The position numbers and the translations under genes were made by a program. A DNA stretch of 64,000 nt from positions 7,831,525 through 7,895,524 of the forward strand of contig CAIIXF020000004.1 in NCBI GenBank assembly GCA_903813345.2. Reading direction: 5' to 3'. The notes below the pieces were generated by a model. It was not told the origin of the DNA, ran no database searches, and saw nothing but the letters and a program-made list of their open reading frames with translations. The stretch comes from Owenia fusiformis. Its lineage: Eukaryota; Annelida; Polychaeta; Sabellida; Oweniidae. This document shows, piece by piece, positions 27,001-42,000 of this stretch (its first letter is position 1; each line of letters opens with the position of its first letter).

Positions 27001-30000
27001 GAACCATTTCGGTAACCAGCGTAATCGAGTGGATCACCAGTGTGTAGTCTCACCATTCACCACTGTGTGAATACTTTTGGGCAGACGGCAGGGCACGGCA
27101 TGGACACACAATGGGCAAAACAATTAGTTTTCCAGCAATACAATATACCCCATTACAAAAATTTAAAAATTAATTAATTAAAAAAACGCCGCTAAAAATT
27201 GGCCACACGATGGCAAACAGTGAACCCACACGGCTAATAGTCCATAATGTGAAAGCTACTTTAAACACAAAGTTATGTATTTCTGATGGCTTTTAGCAAT
27301 CGATTTAAGCTACTTGAGGAGAATCTCAGATGTCAGACCTCCTTGAGGGTAGTACAGAAGTATATTACCCTTTGTTTTTTTAAAAAAGACACCCATAGAA
27401 ACAAGGTCAAATTGACTCATATTCGCACATGAATAGAATTACAGACATTGTAAAAGTAGAAATCATAAGTACATCTACTTATGCATTTTAACATCAGGCC
27501 ATATAATGAAAACATGTTGTAAAAAGGTGTTGGCGGTTGTGTTATACAATGTCTCATTTTGAAGCATATATCATGTTTCAACGAAAGTTTAAGTCCAATT
27601 TGTTAAGTCATTATTAGTTAGTTTGAACCATACTTCCACTATGTTACATCAAGATAATTAAAAATGTATGCTTTGTAAATTTGTACATTACAATAACTGT
27701 TCTAACATGACATGCTTTATGTATAACAAATTTTATTTTTTCAAAACATGGAATCCATACACCCCTCGGGGTGTCCTTTTCATATCACTTGTAAATTAAT
27801 ATTGTATGAAAACTAGAATTGAATAATAATAATAAATTGAATAAATTGAATTGAATATGTATATATGACGTGTTGTATCCTTTGAATTTATTGAATTATA
27901 TGGCACTTGATTGAAAATATGCTTGCAGCCTGTCAAAAGGTCTGTAATCTTGTCTGTAATCTTGTCCAGTTCATATGTTATCATTTAGGGGTGTAAATCT
28001 GTAATCTTGTTTAATACATGTGTAATATTGTCAAGTACATATATAATCATGTGGGGCATGACTGTAATCTTGTCTCGTACATGTGTAATCATGTGGGACA
28101 TATCTGTAATATTGACCAGTTTATATATTATCATGTAGAGGTGTAAATCTGTAATTTTGTCCAGTTCATGTGTAATCATGTGGGGAAAATCTGTAATATT
28201 GTCCAGTACATATATAATCATGTAGGGAATATCTGTAATCTTGTCTAGTACATGTGTAATCATGTGGGACATATCTGTAATATTAACCAGTACATGTGTA
28301 GTCATGTGGGGCATATCTGTAATCTTGTCCAGTACATATGTAATCATGTAGGGAAAATCTGTAATATTGTCCAGTACATATATAATCGTGTGGCATATCT
28401 GTAATCTTGTCTAGTACATTTGTAATCATGTGGGACATATCTGTAATTTTTTCCAGTACATGTGTAGTCATGTGGGGCATATCTGTAATCTTGTCCAGTA
28501 CATGTGCAATCATGTGGGAAAAATCTGTAATCTTGTCCAGTACATATGTAATCATGTGGGGCATATCTGTAATATTGTCAAGTATATGTGTAATCATGTA
28601 AGTTATATCTGTAATCTTGCCTAGTATACATGTAATCATGCAGGGTATACCTGTAATCTTGTCCAGTACATGTGTAATGTGGGGTATACCTGCAACCTTG
28701 TCTACTACCTGTGTAATCACATTAAATCAATGTGTAATCATACTTAACACATGTCTCATCATAATTTCAGAATTAGGTCAACTCCGCCTGAAGAGATTGG
28801 ATATCTCAAATAACAAAATACAGAAGATCCCTTCTTCATACAAGAATATAGATACACTAGAGGAACTGATTGTGGAGAACAACCCTCTAACTTGCCCACC
28901 AGCCCATGTATGTATAACTAGTTCAGTATATTTAAAATGCCCATCAGCCCATATATGTATAACGAGATCAGTATATGTTAAATGACCTCCAGCCTTTGAA
29001 TAACTTGTCTAATATATTTAATGTAAAGGTTTCTAATGTAAAGAACAAATCTGTAACTCCCATCCATCCCTATTATGTATAACTAGTTCAATATATTTTC
29101 TCAAAATGTTATCAATGTTTATATCAGAATAACACTTCCTTTAACTTTTTGCATTAACTTGTTTTATGAAAGAAGATAGAATTCTAAAAATGACAGTGAA
29201 GTATGGCCTGAAACGTATAAGGAAAAAAACTGATCTGTACTGAAATCATAATCAACAAGCATAACTTTGTAATACAACGTCAATGAATGTTATACACGAT
29301 TGAATGAAAAAACAGATATATTTTACACCAAGACCCAAGATGAGGAAATCAATATATTCAGATGTAATGAGTCATTGCTTTGCTGTTTATTTTGCTCTAG
29401 CTACGATAACATGAATCATAGCGGTCTCAATATGTTGAGTTCTATGTTTCCCAGACCATGTTTAATCCATGTAATTTGAATTGAAGTGAATGTCTTGATT
29501 CCTGTCACATGATTTAGAGGGTAGTTGTCATGATACATAATTGCTTACTCTGTTTTTTGTCTACTTAGAAATCATTATTTTTCAAAAATTTAGCCCTATT
29601 TCTTCAAGGCCCAGACAGCTAAATGTTATCTAATTTTAAATCTGTGATTTTAAAGATTTTTCTTTGAATGAAATAATAGATATATACTTGTGGGAAAATG
29701 TCACAATGGTCTGTTATAATGTATTCATATATTGAATACAGTGGAAAAGGGTGGAATCCGCCAGGAATCAAGCAAACAGCCCAGATTCCTTATGTAATAA
29801 GGTCAGAGAAAAGATAACATAATCTGCCTTCCTTTATTTGGCAGTTGAATGGCTTGTTAGGGTTAGCTACTGTAAAATAAAAAGATAAGTGTTATGCCAG
29901 TATGGCAATTTTGCATGGAAGCAGTCTCCAGTCTAGACTGTGTAGGATGAATGAGAAAAAGATCAATACTAAGTTGTCTTTTGAAATAAATTAAGGTACA

Positions 30001-33000
30001 CCTGTTATAAGATAGGAAGGGCTGGATATGGGTTTAATCCTGAGGGAAGATATCATATCACGAAGGAAAACTAATTTACAATCCCTACAATTAAATGACC
30101 AATTTGGTGAAAAATTATATTTTCCTCAGGATAAACACCATATCCTGCACCTGCTATGAGATATTATTTATATCCTAGGTTTGCAGTAAAGGTAAAGAAC
30201 ACCTAATGAAGTATCTCACCATAGAAGCCATTAAAGAAGACAGAAGGAGGGGTGTAATGAATGACAATGAACCACCAAGACATTATAGGAAACCTAGGTC
30301 AATTTATCAAGTGTGAGTGAAAGTTTCATTTATTCGGGGGGGGGGGGGGGTGTAATGAATGACAATGAACCACCAAGACATTATAGGAAATCTAGGTCAA
30401 TATATCAAGTGTGAGTCAAAGTTTCATTTATTCGGGGGGGGGGGGGGGTGTAATGAATGACAATGAACCACCAAGACATTATAGGAAACCTAGGTCAATA
30501 TATCAAGTGTGAGTGAAAGTTTCATTTATTCGGGGGGGGGGTGTAATGAATGACAATGAACCACCAAGACATTATAGGAAACCTAGGTCAATATGTCAAG
30601 CGTGAGTCAAAGTTTCATTTATTCGGGGGGGGGGGGTGTAATGAATGACAATGAACCACCAAGACATTATAGGAAACCTAGGTCAATATGTCAAGCGTGA
30701 GTGAATGTTTCATTTATTTATTCGGGGGGGGGGTGTAATGAATGACAATGAACCACCAAGACATTATAGGAAATCTAGGTCAATATATCAAGTGTGAGTC
30801 AAAGTTTCATTTATTTATTCGGGGGGGGATGTAATGAATGACAATGAACCACCAAGACATTAAAGGAAACCTAGGTCAATATATCAAGTGTGAGTGAAAG
30901 TTTCATTTATTCGGGGGGGGGGTGTAATGAATGACAATGAACCACCAAGACATTATAGGAAACCTAGGTCAATATGTCAAGCGTGAGTCAAAGTTTCATT
31001 TATTCGGGGAGGGGGTGTAATGAATGACAATGAACCACCAAGACATTATAGGAAACCTAGGTCAATATGTCAAGCGTGAGTGAATGTTTCATTTATTTAT
31101 TCGGGGGGGAGGATGTAATGAATGACAATGAACCACCAAGACATTATAGGAAACCTAGGTCAATATATCAAGTGTGAGTGAAAGTTTAATTTATTCGGGG
31201 GGGCGGTGTAATGAATGACAATGAACCACCAAGACATTATAGGAAACCTAGGTCAATATATCAAGTGTGAGTGAAAGTTTCATTTATTCGGGGGGGGGGG
31301 GTGTAATGAATGACAATGAACCACCAAGACATTATAGGAAATCTAGGTCAATATATCAAGTATGAGTCAAAGTTTCATTTATTTTGAGTTTGAAGGTGTT
31401 ATATATGAAAATGAAAGTCTAAGACAATTTAATGAGCCTTGGTCAATTATCAAATGTACGTTAAAGTTTTATTTATTTGGGAGGGATGGTGTAATGAATG
31501 AAAATGAACTTAAACCATGCATTTTAAGAAGCCTTGATAAATATTATCACTTGTGAGTAAAATAATTTCATTTATTTTTTGGGTGTAATAATTGACAATG
31601 AACTACCAAGCATTTTAAGAAACTAGGGTCAATAGTTTTATCTATTTTGGGGGGTGTATCATCATTTTCTATTCAGAATGAGGAACTATTTCCTGTTTTT
31701 AATTATCTTTAAAGGCTCACATTTGACTCCACATCTTGTTTAACAGGATTTACATTGTACATTACAGTATTAACAAATAACAGTTTTGTTTTAAGTTTCA
31801 AGCAAATACGAGGGGTGATCCAAAAGTCTTGGACGCCCCGCTCTAACTTTGCTATTTTTTAATATAACTACATGAAACTTTCAGATAATAAAGATCAACA
31901 TCTTAACAATTTTATGTATAAGTTTCAACAGAAAGTAATATATTTTAGCCACTTTTCTACATATCTTTTAATACCGGGTCACTGCCACCCGGAACGGTAT
32001 ATGAATATAGCAAATCACGTCACAACTGTTATAATATGGCAACTACTTTAGGTGCAGGTGCACAACCTAACACCAGCCATGATATGAGAGAATTTTCGAT
32101 TTTCAATCTGAGTGTCATCTGCCATCATCATCTTCACATATTAAGACATACTTTTCAACATATTTTCCACGAATTTGAACACATTTTTCATACCACTTTA
32201 CCAATGAATGGAAGGCATTTATGAAACCGTCATAGCTTCTGTGATACAAATGCTGCTGGAGTGCTACTCTAAACCTCATTCAATGAGTAAAAAAAATTTT
32301 CTTTCAACCATCCTTTCAACTTGGAGAAAAGGAAGAAAATTACATGGAGCCATAGATAGACTGTATCGTGCATATGGTAGCTGCTCAAGGTCAATAATAG
32401 TGAAAATATCTTGTAGTATCATTTGTTCCACTTTGATTTCTTTCATGTTCTGCCTTTCAGCAACCATCTTGGAGCAAAAATGATACCAGAATGAGGGTTG
32501 CTTGTCTGATGATATTTTCTTAGAATTTGACACGTGCGGCCATTGCCATATGTGACATTATAATTAAAACACAATTAATTGGTTGCCTAGTAACAAACGA
32601 AGTAAATTAACATGGTTTAACATAGAAAATTCAAAGAAATATAGTGGTCAAGACTTGCGAAACAAGTGAAATGGCGGTAACATTTAAGGCTGAAAGTTGC
32701 CATGTGCGAATACCGTTCCGGGTGGCAGGGTCCCTGTATTACAAACTATCTAGAAAACTATACAAAATATATCATTTCTCCATGAAATTAATACACAACG
32801 TAGTTAGGTTGTTGGTCTTTATTATTGGAAAGTTAAAAGTAATTTTATCAAATACCAACAAAAATAGAGCAGGGCGTCCAAGACTTTTGGATCACCCCTC
32901 GTAAAAAAGATCAGTTTCTCCACAACTTTTGATTGATTGATAAAACTTCCACAAGTGTAATTTTGCCACTTTTCCTATCTTCCAACATTTTTCATGGAAA

Positions 33001-36000
33001 ATCCAGCATACATGTATGCACATTTAATTTTGGGTATTTTCTATAGGAATTCTATGGAATCTAATGGTATTGTCGAACCACAGAGCAAAAATGACAAAAA
33101 CAGACGCTATGTCAGTGGGGATTCTGGGTATAATACTACGGAAAATCTTCATGAGGTGAACGGGGATGCTAAAAAATGGTCACCCGAGGTAAGTCATAAT
33201 ATAGTATATTTTTATTTTTCCAAATTTATTTAAATCCGATGAATTTCTTTTGAATTGATAACAGCCATGCAGAAGTTGAAATTATTGTTTTATTGGCATA
33301 TTTACTTTTAATAGAAAGTTCATCTTTTAACTATATATTTTTTTTTCTTTATTCACTAGTTCAGCATAATACTCAATTTTAAAATAGAGGATATTATTAT
33401 TTTTATATAACATAATTTCCATATTGTTTGTTAGTTCATTTGTAATTTTGTTTGTTTATTTTGTTTATTTTTTTAAATATATCTTAAATATTGTAAATGT
33501 TGCTTGTCACATAGATCCAGCAGCCGAACAAGAAATTTTTGCATGTTCATTTTTTCAATGTTTTGTATGTATTGCGCAGCTTTATATTTTGTCCACCATC
33601 AAGATTTATTTAATTATTTATTTACTTTGCAAACATGAAAATCAATTTCTCCATATTAAACATGAAGTATGATATTTAATTATTTTTACCATCTCATTCA
33701 ACTAACTCACTATTCATTCACATAATATGTTTTAATTCATGAAACTTTATACTCATTAATTTTGCTCAATCAAAATTCCATACATCTTTGATCCTAAGGG
33801 CGGTGTTCGCCTAATCCTAAATGGGTTTTGATCAACGAAAATCGTTAATCAAGATGTATTCCCATATTCCTTTATTCTGAAAAGGTAAAAAGTTGAGGCT
33901 TGTTTTATTTAGTTGTGGCATCATCGAGAATCGTGTCCTCCGGGTATTTTAAGTCAAGCTATCAGCAAACTCTCACACAGGATCTCTGAGACATTTCACG
34001 ATGTAAGTGAAGGAGGTGTCAAACCCACACTGCTTTTCTGTAAGACTGGGGTATCTGGGAATTTCGTCCTTCTCTGATTGAAAGAGGTGTGATGCCAATC
34101 TGCTTTCTGTAGGGCAGGGACAGCTGGGAATTTCATCCTCCTCTAAGTGAAAGAGGTGTCATACTCAGCTGTCTTTCTGTATTACTGGGGCTTCTGGGAA
34201 CTTCATCCTTCTCTGAATGAAGGAGGTGTCATACCCATGTGCCTTTCTGTAATACTGGGGCTTCTTGGAACTTCATCCTCCTCTGAGTGAAGGAGGTGTC
34301 ATACCCAGCTGTCTTTCTGTAATACTGGGGCTTCTGGGAACTTCATCCTCCTCTGAATGAAGGAGGTGTTATACCCAGCTGCCTTTCTGGGCAAGGAAAC
34401 TCCCAAGTGCCCCAGACTCTATAGTCTAGACTTACTGAGGTTTCTGGGAAGACACACTCCTTTTGTACGAAAAGGCTCTTTTAAGGGCCATATTCCATGG
34501 TTGCAGTGCTGGCTTTCGGAGCACGAGCACTGATATTATTCAAATACCTGGTTCAAACAATACTATGAAAGCTTAGTCTTGCTTCAAGCCCCTGTGACCC
34601 ACCCCCTCCCCCTTGATACACACCTTACCTTAATTCAAAGAGAAGCACATGTATTGGGAAGGGGGGGTACAGAGACTTGATGCGAGACTATGAATGCTAG
34701 TTAGGCGTATGAAACACACATGAGCATACTCATGAAATTTTTGATCTGAGAATCTTGAACTCTATTTGTTGAGATTGATATATTTTGTGTGCTAAATATA
34801 TCCTGCTGTCATGTGTGTTTGTGTGTAATATATGCTGTTATCTGTGTATATCATGAATTGTGTGTGATTTATGTCTATTTTTTTTTTGTATGTTGAAATT
34901 GTCCTGTTTGCGTGCATGTATGTGGATATATTGTGAAAATTTAGAATAAAATATACGCTGTGATTTGTAATTGTGGTGTCGCAAGTTGCTTTGAAATTGT
35001 ATATACGTGATGGATGTGAAATGTTTGCTTGAATGGCAAGATTGAAGCATGTTTCATATACTGATATAATCATTTGATTTGTTTTATCTCATGTTCCAGA
35101 ATGTTAATTATCAATTTTCAGCTTTGGGGTCAGATTTGTGTAGATTTTAGAAATTAGAAATATTCCAATCTTTAAATCATCAAGAATTGCAAATTTGATG
35201 TCTTAAATCAATGATTGAAGATTTTTCAGGGAGGGGAGGGGGGGTGGGCTGAAGAATTAGCCTAACAGAATGTAAGTTATGAGAATACACAGCCTAGAAT
35301 TATATATAATGTGAACAGTTTTCCAGACCCTGTAAATCATATACAGTAAACAGTGAATTTAAACAATGCTGATAGTGAAATTCATCCATTTGATGAACAC
35401 TTTTCAGATTCCGATGACAAATTGACTTTATGTTAATGGAGCTATGTTAGTGGAACAGTGAACACCTTGCAAGTGGAACACTTTTAGAGATGCCAAATGT
35501 GTTCTACTTACACAGGTTACCGTTTCGCTGTACCATTTTTAAGACCAAAAATACCAATATGAACAGATTATCAGTATATGAAACATGAGTGTAGTATATA
35601 ATGTATTGAACCAGGTATTACATGCACATATTATTGCTTTGGTGTTGGATTTGAGCTTATACTAGATTTACTTAGTTAAAAAATCATTCCATCCTTCTCA
35701 GTACCATACAACACTAAAGTTCAGTTTTAATTTTGTTATATCATCCAACAATGTTGGATTTGAGCTTATACTAGATTTACTCAGTTAAAAAATCATTCAA
35801 TCCTTTTCTGTACCATACAACACTAAAGTTCAGTTTTAATTTTGTTATATCATCCAACAATGTTGGATTTGAGCTTATACTAGATTTACTCAGTTAAAAA
35901 ATCATTCAATCCTTTTCTGTACCATACAACACTAAAGTTCAGTTTTAATTTTGTTATATCATCCAACAATGTTGGATTTGAGCTTATACTAGATTTACTC

Positions 36001-39000
36001 AGTTAAAAAATCATTCAATCCTTCTCTGTACCATACAACACTAAAGTTCAGTTTTGATTTTGTTATACCATCCAACTATGTTGGATTTGAGCTTATACTA
36101 GATTTACATAGTTAAAGAATCATTCCATCCTTCTCTGTACCATACAACACTAAAGTTCAGTTTTGATTTTGTTATACCATCCAACAATGCTGGATTTGAG
36201 CTTATACTAGATTTACTTAGTTAAAGAATCATTCCATCCTTCTCTGTCCATATTCCATACAACACATTATATAACTTCAGTTTAGATTTTATTTCCAAGT
36301 TATCAAGTCTATATTTTTGGACATTTGTTATTGTTCTGTATTTATCATAAATGATTCAAACTTTAATTGATATTTCTGTTATTAAGCTATTTAAGTACTG
36401 AGGACTTGTCTCTATACGGGCCTGGTATATATGATGATGCCTTTTAGTATGGCAACCACATAGTTAATATGAAATATCTTTGGATTTATACGCTTGCGAT
36501 CAGCTGCTTCCAGTCGTACTAATATGATATGCACTATTTGCCTATCTATGACTTCTTTCTACAAAATTTACTAATTCACAAGTTGATTTCGATGAATTTA
36601 GAATAATTAAAATATAATTGGTAAAAGTATTTAAGGCAATATTAATTCAGTGCCTCTTTGATGTAAGATTGTTCTAAAAATTAATTTACATTTTAAGCTT
36701 GTTCCTTTAATACATTCACCTTTCTGACCCCTGATAGTTTAATTGCAAATTATTCATTACATTTGATTACCACTTTTTCAATTCAAAGTTGCTTAATCAA
36801 AAAGTTCACTTGTAATCCCTTAAATTGGCAATCTAATATAAAATGGAGTAGCTTGATTTATTAAAGGTAGAATCAGACATAAATTGAAACCATTGTCAAA
36901 ATTGTTTCAATTTCATAAATTTCTAGTGTCGTGCATCTGAAAGAAATCTACCATTTGGTATATCAGATGCTGGCACACTTTTGCCGGAAGTTTGCAAGAA
37001 GTAACTTTTGGCAATATAGTATGTTAGAGTAACCTAGTAGGTGTAAGAAAATATAAGGTGATGGGCTTTAAAGTGGTAAAAACAATTTTCACAGCCGAAT
37101 TGGACTTCAATTCCTTCTATTTCAGGGGGTACTATAATATTATTTCATAACATAAAGGATATATTTGCTATTGTTCTGCTTTCTACTGCACACATTACTA
37201 GTCCAGAGATGAATAATATCCTAAAGTTATAGGCCGAGATCTGTATTAGTCTCAGAAATATTGCAATTAATAGGAAAAAAATATGCAATTTTATTCATTT
37301 TTAAGTCTCACCTATTTTATATTTGTAGCTTCCAGCAAAAGATGGCAGCTTAAATAGCTCAAAATTGTTTTCTTAAAACTAGTTCAAGCTTTGTTTGATA
37401 TTGTAATACAACTATAATAATGATAATGTACTATTTATGATTTTTAATGTGACTTTATAGTACCCTACCCCTGGAAAGTGGGCGTGGTCGATGTTATCAT
37501 TTTGCAGCATACTATTAAAAATTTGCTTCAATAGAAAGCGAATCAATGCATTTCAAACATCTTCAATTGTTACTTGACATTGTAATTCATTTATTACTAG
37601 AATATAGGACTCTACATTTTTTATATATACATTTTCAATTTAGTACAATGTTTTATAATGAAACCTAATAGGCTGTTTCAATTTACCAACTTTTTCTCGG
37701 ATCACTCTTACCTTTTGACAAAATGATCTACTATATGACCAATAGCCACAAAAAAGAACTGATCAACATTTAAACTGCCCCCTCTACCCCAATGTTTGTT
37801 TTGTATGGGGTCCGCCACAATGCAACAAGTCCATTTTCAGTGCTTACTATCACATGAAATATAAGTCACAATGTTTCCACAATACCCTGGCAATGAGATA
37901 GTGCCATTAAGAATACATATGCACAGATTCAAGATCATAATGTAAATACTTGCCGATCTATCGGCTTTCAAAAATGAGGAAAGCTGTCTCGAGTGCTGTT
38001 TCAGCTAATTTTGAATTAAAACTGCTACTTATGCATTCTTTTCTCAACATCTGTGATTTGGTAAGACTCCCAAACACAGGATATCAGGACATAGTGCTAC
38101 CAAATTCTGGTATTGAAAATTTCAGAGCTCTAGATCAAGTATTCATATCTGCATGGACTCTTAGAAAGACCCAAAAGACAAAAAATGCAGTCAGATATCG
38201 CGAAGAATGTGATAAAATGCCCTATTCAGAACAATTTATCTGTTAAATTTTACTTTTATTTACCATAATTTCTGATTCTGCCTCTAGTTAGTGATACCAA
38301 TAATACATATGAGTAGACTTAAGGTCATAGTAAGTGTAGTTACAGGTTTTATTTAGAACTGAAACTTTTAGTACTTTCTCAGAGTTACATCTAGTTATTA
38401 TTTATTAAGTGACTTCAACATCCGAATTGATAAATTCACTGATATGCTTAAGACCAAAAACCTATTAAGAATGTTATTATTGAATACTGAGAATACATTG
38501 TTTTTGCATTACGGAGCTTAATATTTCTACCTGAAAGTATTTTGGAACATATCTCTTGCTTAAATATTTTATGCAATGTTACTTTCCAAAACTTTCCAAG
38601 AACAATAAGTCCATCCTATACTTTCACATGTTATTCTCCATTTCATTTTCAAGTGGGAGCTTTAAAGTCTATAAAATAAGAGCTTAATACCAATTATACC
38701 ATGCACCCTCTTTGCCCTCCGTCGCTTTTTCTTAGGATGGACAATCATATTTCGAATTGAATTGAGTAAAGTCAGTTAAAGTGATATATAGCTGTATATA
38801 ACAAAGTATCTTTCACTTGATACTGTGATGTCAAGCTTAAGCATTCAAACAGTGTATTTTGTCCCAATATACAATAAAGTACTGATTTCATTTATTTATC
38901 AATTCAGATGCCTTGGAATTAAAGTAAATACTTGGTATATATTACCAATATTATTTTTACTTATTATTGGTAGTGCAATGACCGGGTTTCCTTTCATGTC

Positions 39001-42000
39001 TTTGGTCTTACGGTGCAGTTTGTAAAAAGAAAATCCAGAAAGTTGCAGTCTTAGATGAAAAACTGGTGAAAATCATATTTGCTACAGCTTTTCCCATTTT
39101 CAGAAGCCAATAGATCTGTAACTCCACTTACTATGACGTTAAGTCTTCTCATATGTATTATTGGTGGTACTAACTGGAGGCAGAATCAGAAATTATGTCA
39201 AATAAAAGTAACATTTAAGAGATAAATTGTTCTGAATAGTGCATCTTTCATATTTTTCTCGATATCTGACAGGTTTTTGTCCTTTTGGGTCTTTTTAAAA
39301 GTACATGCAGAAGTGAATATTTGATCTAGAGCTCTGAAACTTCCAAAATCAGAACTTGGTAGCATTATGTCTTAGTATCCTATGTTTGGGGTCCAAAAAA
39401 GTCACAGATGTTGAGAAAAATATTCATTACGTAGCAGTTTCAGTTCAAAATTAGTTAAAACTGCACTCACGACAGATTTGTCTATTGTTGAACGCCGATA
39501 GATCGGTAAGTATTAGTATTAGTACCTTGAATCTTCTCATATTATGTAGTCTTTGTGGTACTTTCTCATTGCCAAGGCAATTCGGAAACACTGTGACTTA
39601 CATTTCATGTGTTAGTGAACACTGAAAATGAAACAGCCTATTAGATTTCATTATTATACATTGTACAAAATTGAAAACGTATATATGAAATATGTAGAGT
39701 CATATATTTTAGTAATAAATGAATTACATTGTCAAGTAACAAGTGAAGATGTTTTAAATGCACTGATTTGCTTTCTATCAATACAAGTTTTTAACTGCAT
39801 GCTGCAAAATGATAACATTGGCCACGCCCACTTTCCAGGGGTAGGGTACTTTAAAGTCATATTAAAAATCATAAATAGTACATTATCATTATTATAATTG
39901 TATTACAATAACAAACAAAGCTTGAATTAGTTTTTAGAAAACAAACTTGAGCTGTTTAAGCTGCCATCTTTTGCTGGAAGCTACAAATATAAAATAGGTG
40001 AGACTTAAAAATGACTAAAATTTGCATATTTTTTCCTATTAATTGCAATATTTCTGAGACTTATACAGATATCATCCTATAACTTTAGGATATTATTCAT
40101 CTCTGGACTAATAATGTGTGCAGTAGAAAGCAGAACAATAGCAAATATATCCTTTATGTTATGAAATAATATTATAGTACCCCCTGAAATCGTAGGAATT
40201 GAAGTCCAATTCGGCTGTGAAAATTGTTTTTACCACTTTAAAGCCCATCACCTTATATTTTCTTACACCTACTAGGTTACTCTAACATACTATATTGCCA
40301 AAAGTTACTTCTTCCAAACTTCCGGCAAAAGTGTGCCAGCATCTGATATATGGTATATCATTGATCTTTTTAGAATTTTGTCAATCTCTCAATATAGATT
40401 CTACCTTTAAACTTGTTATTTTGGCTTATGTTGTTCTTACTAAGTTGCATATATTGAACTAGTTGATATTGTACATCAGGGTGGACAGGATGCTCAACAG
40501 GTGGAGACACTGGTGCTTCAATCGGGAGAATCTGTCAAAGAAAAACGTCAAGAACGGGAAAACGAGTTACAACGTAGAATCTCGGAGCAAGCGCGAGAGT
40601 CGATTCGTGAAGCTGATTTAAGGACTCATGGGAGATCTGCTGATGGATTATGGGACAATACAACTTCGGTGCAATTGGTACGTCGCCCTTCTAGTGCAAC
40701 AGGAAGTGGACAGTCAAGCGGTGTTGGTGGCAGTAGTGGTGGTGGCGGGAAAATAGTAAATAAGACATCGGTGCCCTCTAGTGGGAGATCTACACCAGGA
40801 CGTACAACACCATCTTTACAGAGACGTGTATCGGGAGATTTAATGCCAAATATGGGCGTATCGGATACCAACGGGGATGCTTCAGACAGTTCGGAATTCC
40901 AGTCACAGATGAATCTTGAAGATGAATTTACAAGGGTTGGTTTTAAGATTTATTTTAAACAGATGTGTTGTTATAGTAAGGGGTCTGCATGATTAAAAAT
41001 AAAGACCCCTTACAAACAACACAAATCTATGGTCAATTTAAAATTTGCTTAAAGTTGCTTTTTATTTTGTTTTGCTTTGGTCATACATACTTACAAGAAA
41101 TAATTTCTAAGGTAATATTTGAATTTTTTTTCAAGTTATTCTCAAAATTCTTAGAAATAGTTCCCTATATAGAAGCTTTAAATGTAATTTGACTATGTTT
41201 ACCATATATGGGTGTGTAAAAACTAACTCTTGCTTTCTTTGTTTACACGTTTTTCAAAGCTAATAGATTCAAAAAGAGTGGAATCAGGCTTGTAATAGTA
41301 GTTACACGCTGTGTGGGAATATGGTATATTGTTTCCACATCTGGAAAAAAACTCTGAACATATCTTTTGATACCAATGAAATGATTCAGTCGTACCACTG
41401 CTGACAAAAAATCTCAGAACTAAATGTTCTTAAAAATCGAAACAAGGCCTTTTCTAGTTTACCTACATAAAAAAATATGTTTCACTCAATGTGGATCAAA
41501 ATATGAAAAAAGTCAATAATATGAAAACATATTTTTCAATTTCAACATAAAAATATTTGACGCTTAGTCGCTTACAGAGAATCTCCTCCTTTTGACAGTC
41601 CATTCATGCTGAGTCTTATTTGAGCAAGAATTTTGCGTGAATAATATAGACAAAAATGATACGAGAATTTTAACATTTTACGTGCCCATATATGGTTATC
41701 ATTTGCATGGAATCCCCACATTTCATGTATATTAATGCTGGTACATGGATTTTATATTTCTTACATCCATCATGTAAATAAAGTCAAAAAAGGGGGGAGG
41801 GGGAGAGGTTTGACCCACAATTCAAATATGAATCTATTGCAGAATAAAGATCAATCTGTAGGTAATCTTTACATAAAGATTGGTTCTTTGAATTCTGGGT
41901 AAATCCCTCTCTCAGTGAAACATCTGAAAACATCTTTCATCAGTTCTCTGCATCCCCCTTCTCCACCCCCCCCCCCTGCTCCACAAGCGTGTGGCTAGGG

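Larger units (their letters stand above)
20314..28770 (+). other. LRCH intron, 8.5 kb, repeats and inverted-repeat elements
   Basis: No further exon recognised. Contents: G-rich tracts (20508-20533, 22042-22057), a dispersed family starting near AGTGATCTCC (about 21116-21300, 21555-21750, 22080-22240), a large inverted-repeat element (22737-25752), a related 98-bp duplication (25750-25880), an inverted-family relic (about 25990-26300), a second copy of the 2550-2815 repeat (26716-26860), a perfect-looking foldback (26860-27041) and a minisatellite (27935-28730). Confidence 0.5.

Noticed and set aside
27985-28720. Long minus-strand and shorter plus-strand frames
   Set aside because: Produced by the 42-bp minisatellite; repeated MITHVLDKITD-like residues on one strand and a second frame on the other, no gene structure.
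30248-31650. Regularly spaced repeats resembling a CRISPR array
   Set aside because: Units are contiguous tandem copies of an exon end with no unique spacers, in a eukaryotic intron.
34792-35073. 93-codon minus-strand open frame
   Set aside because: Derives from a TG-rich low-complexity stretch.
37950-38246. 98-codon frame in the left arm of the large palindrome
   Set aside because: The mirrored sequence in the right arm is not open in the same frame, so there is no sign of coding constraint.
40626-40871. 81-codon minus-strand frame
   Set aside because: Shadow of the Ser/Gly-rich LRCH exon on the opposite strand.
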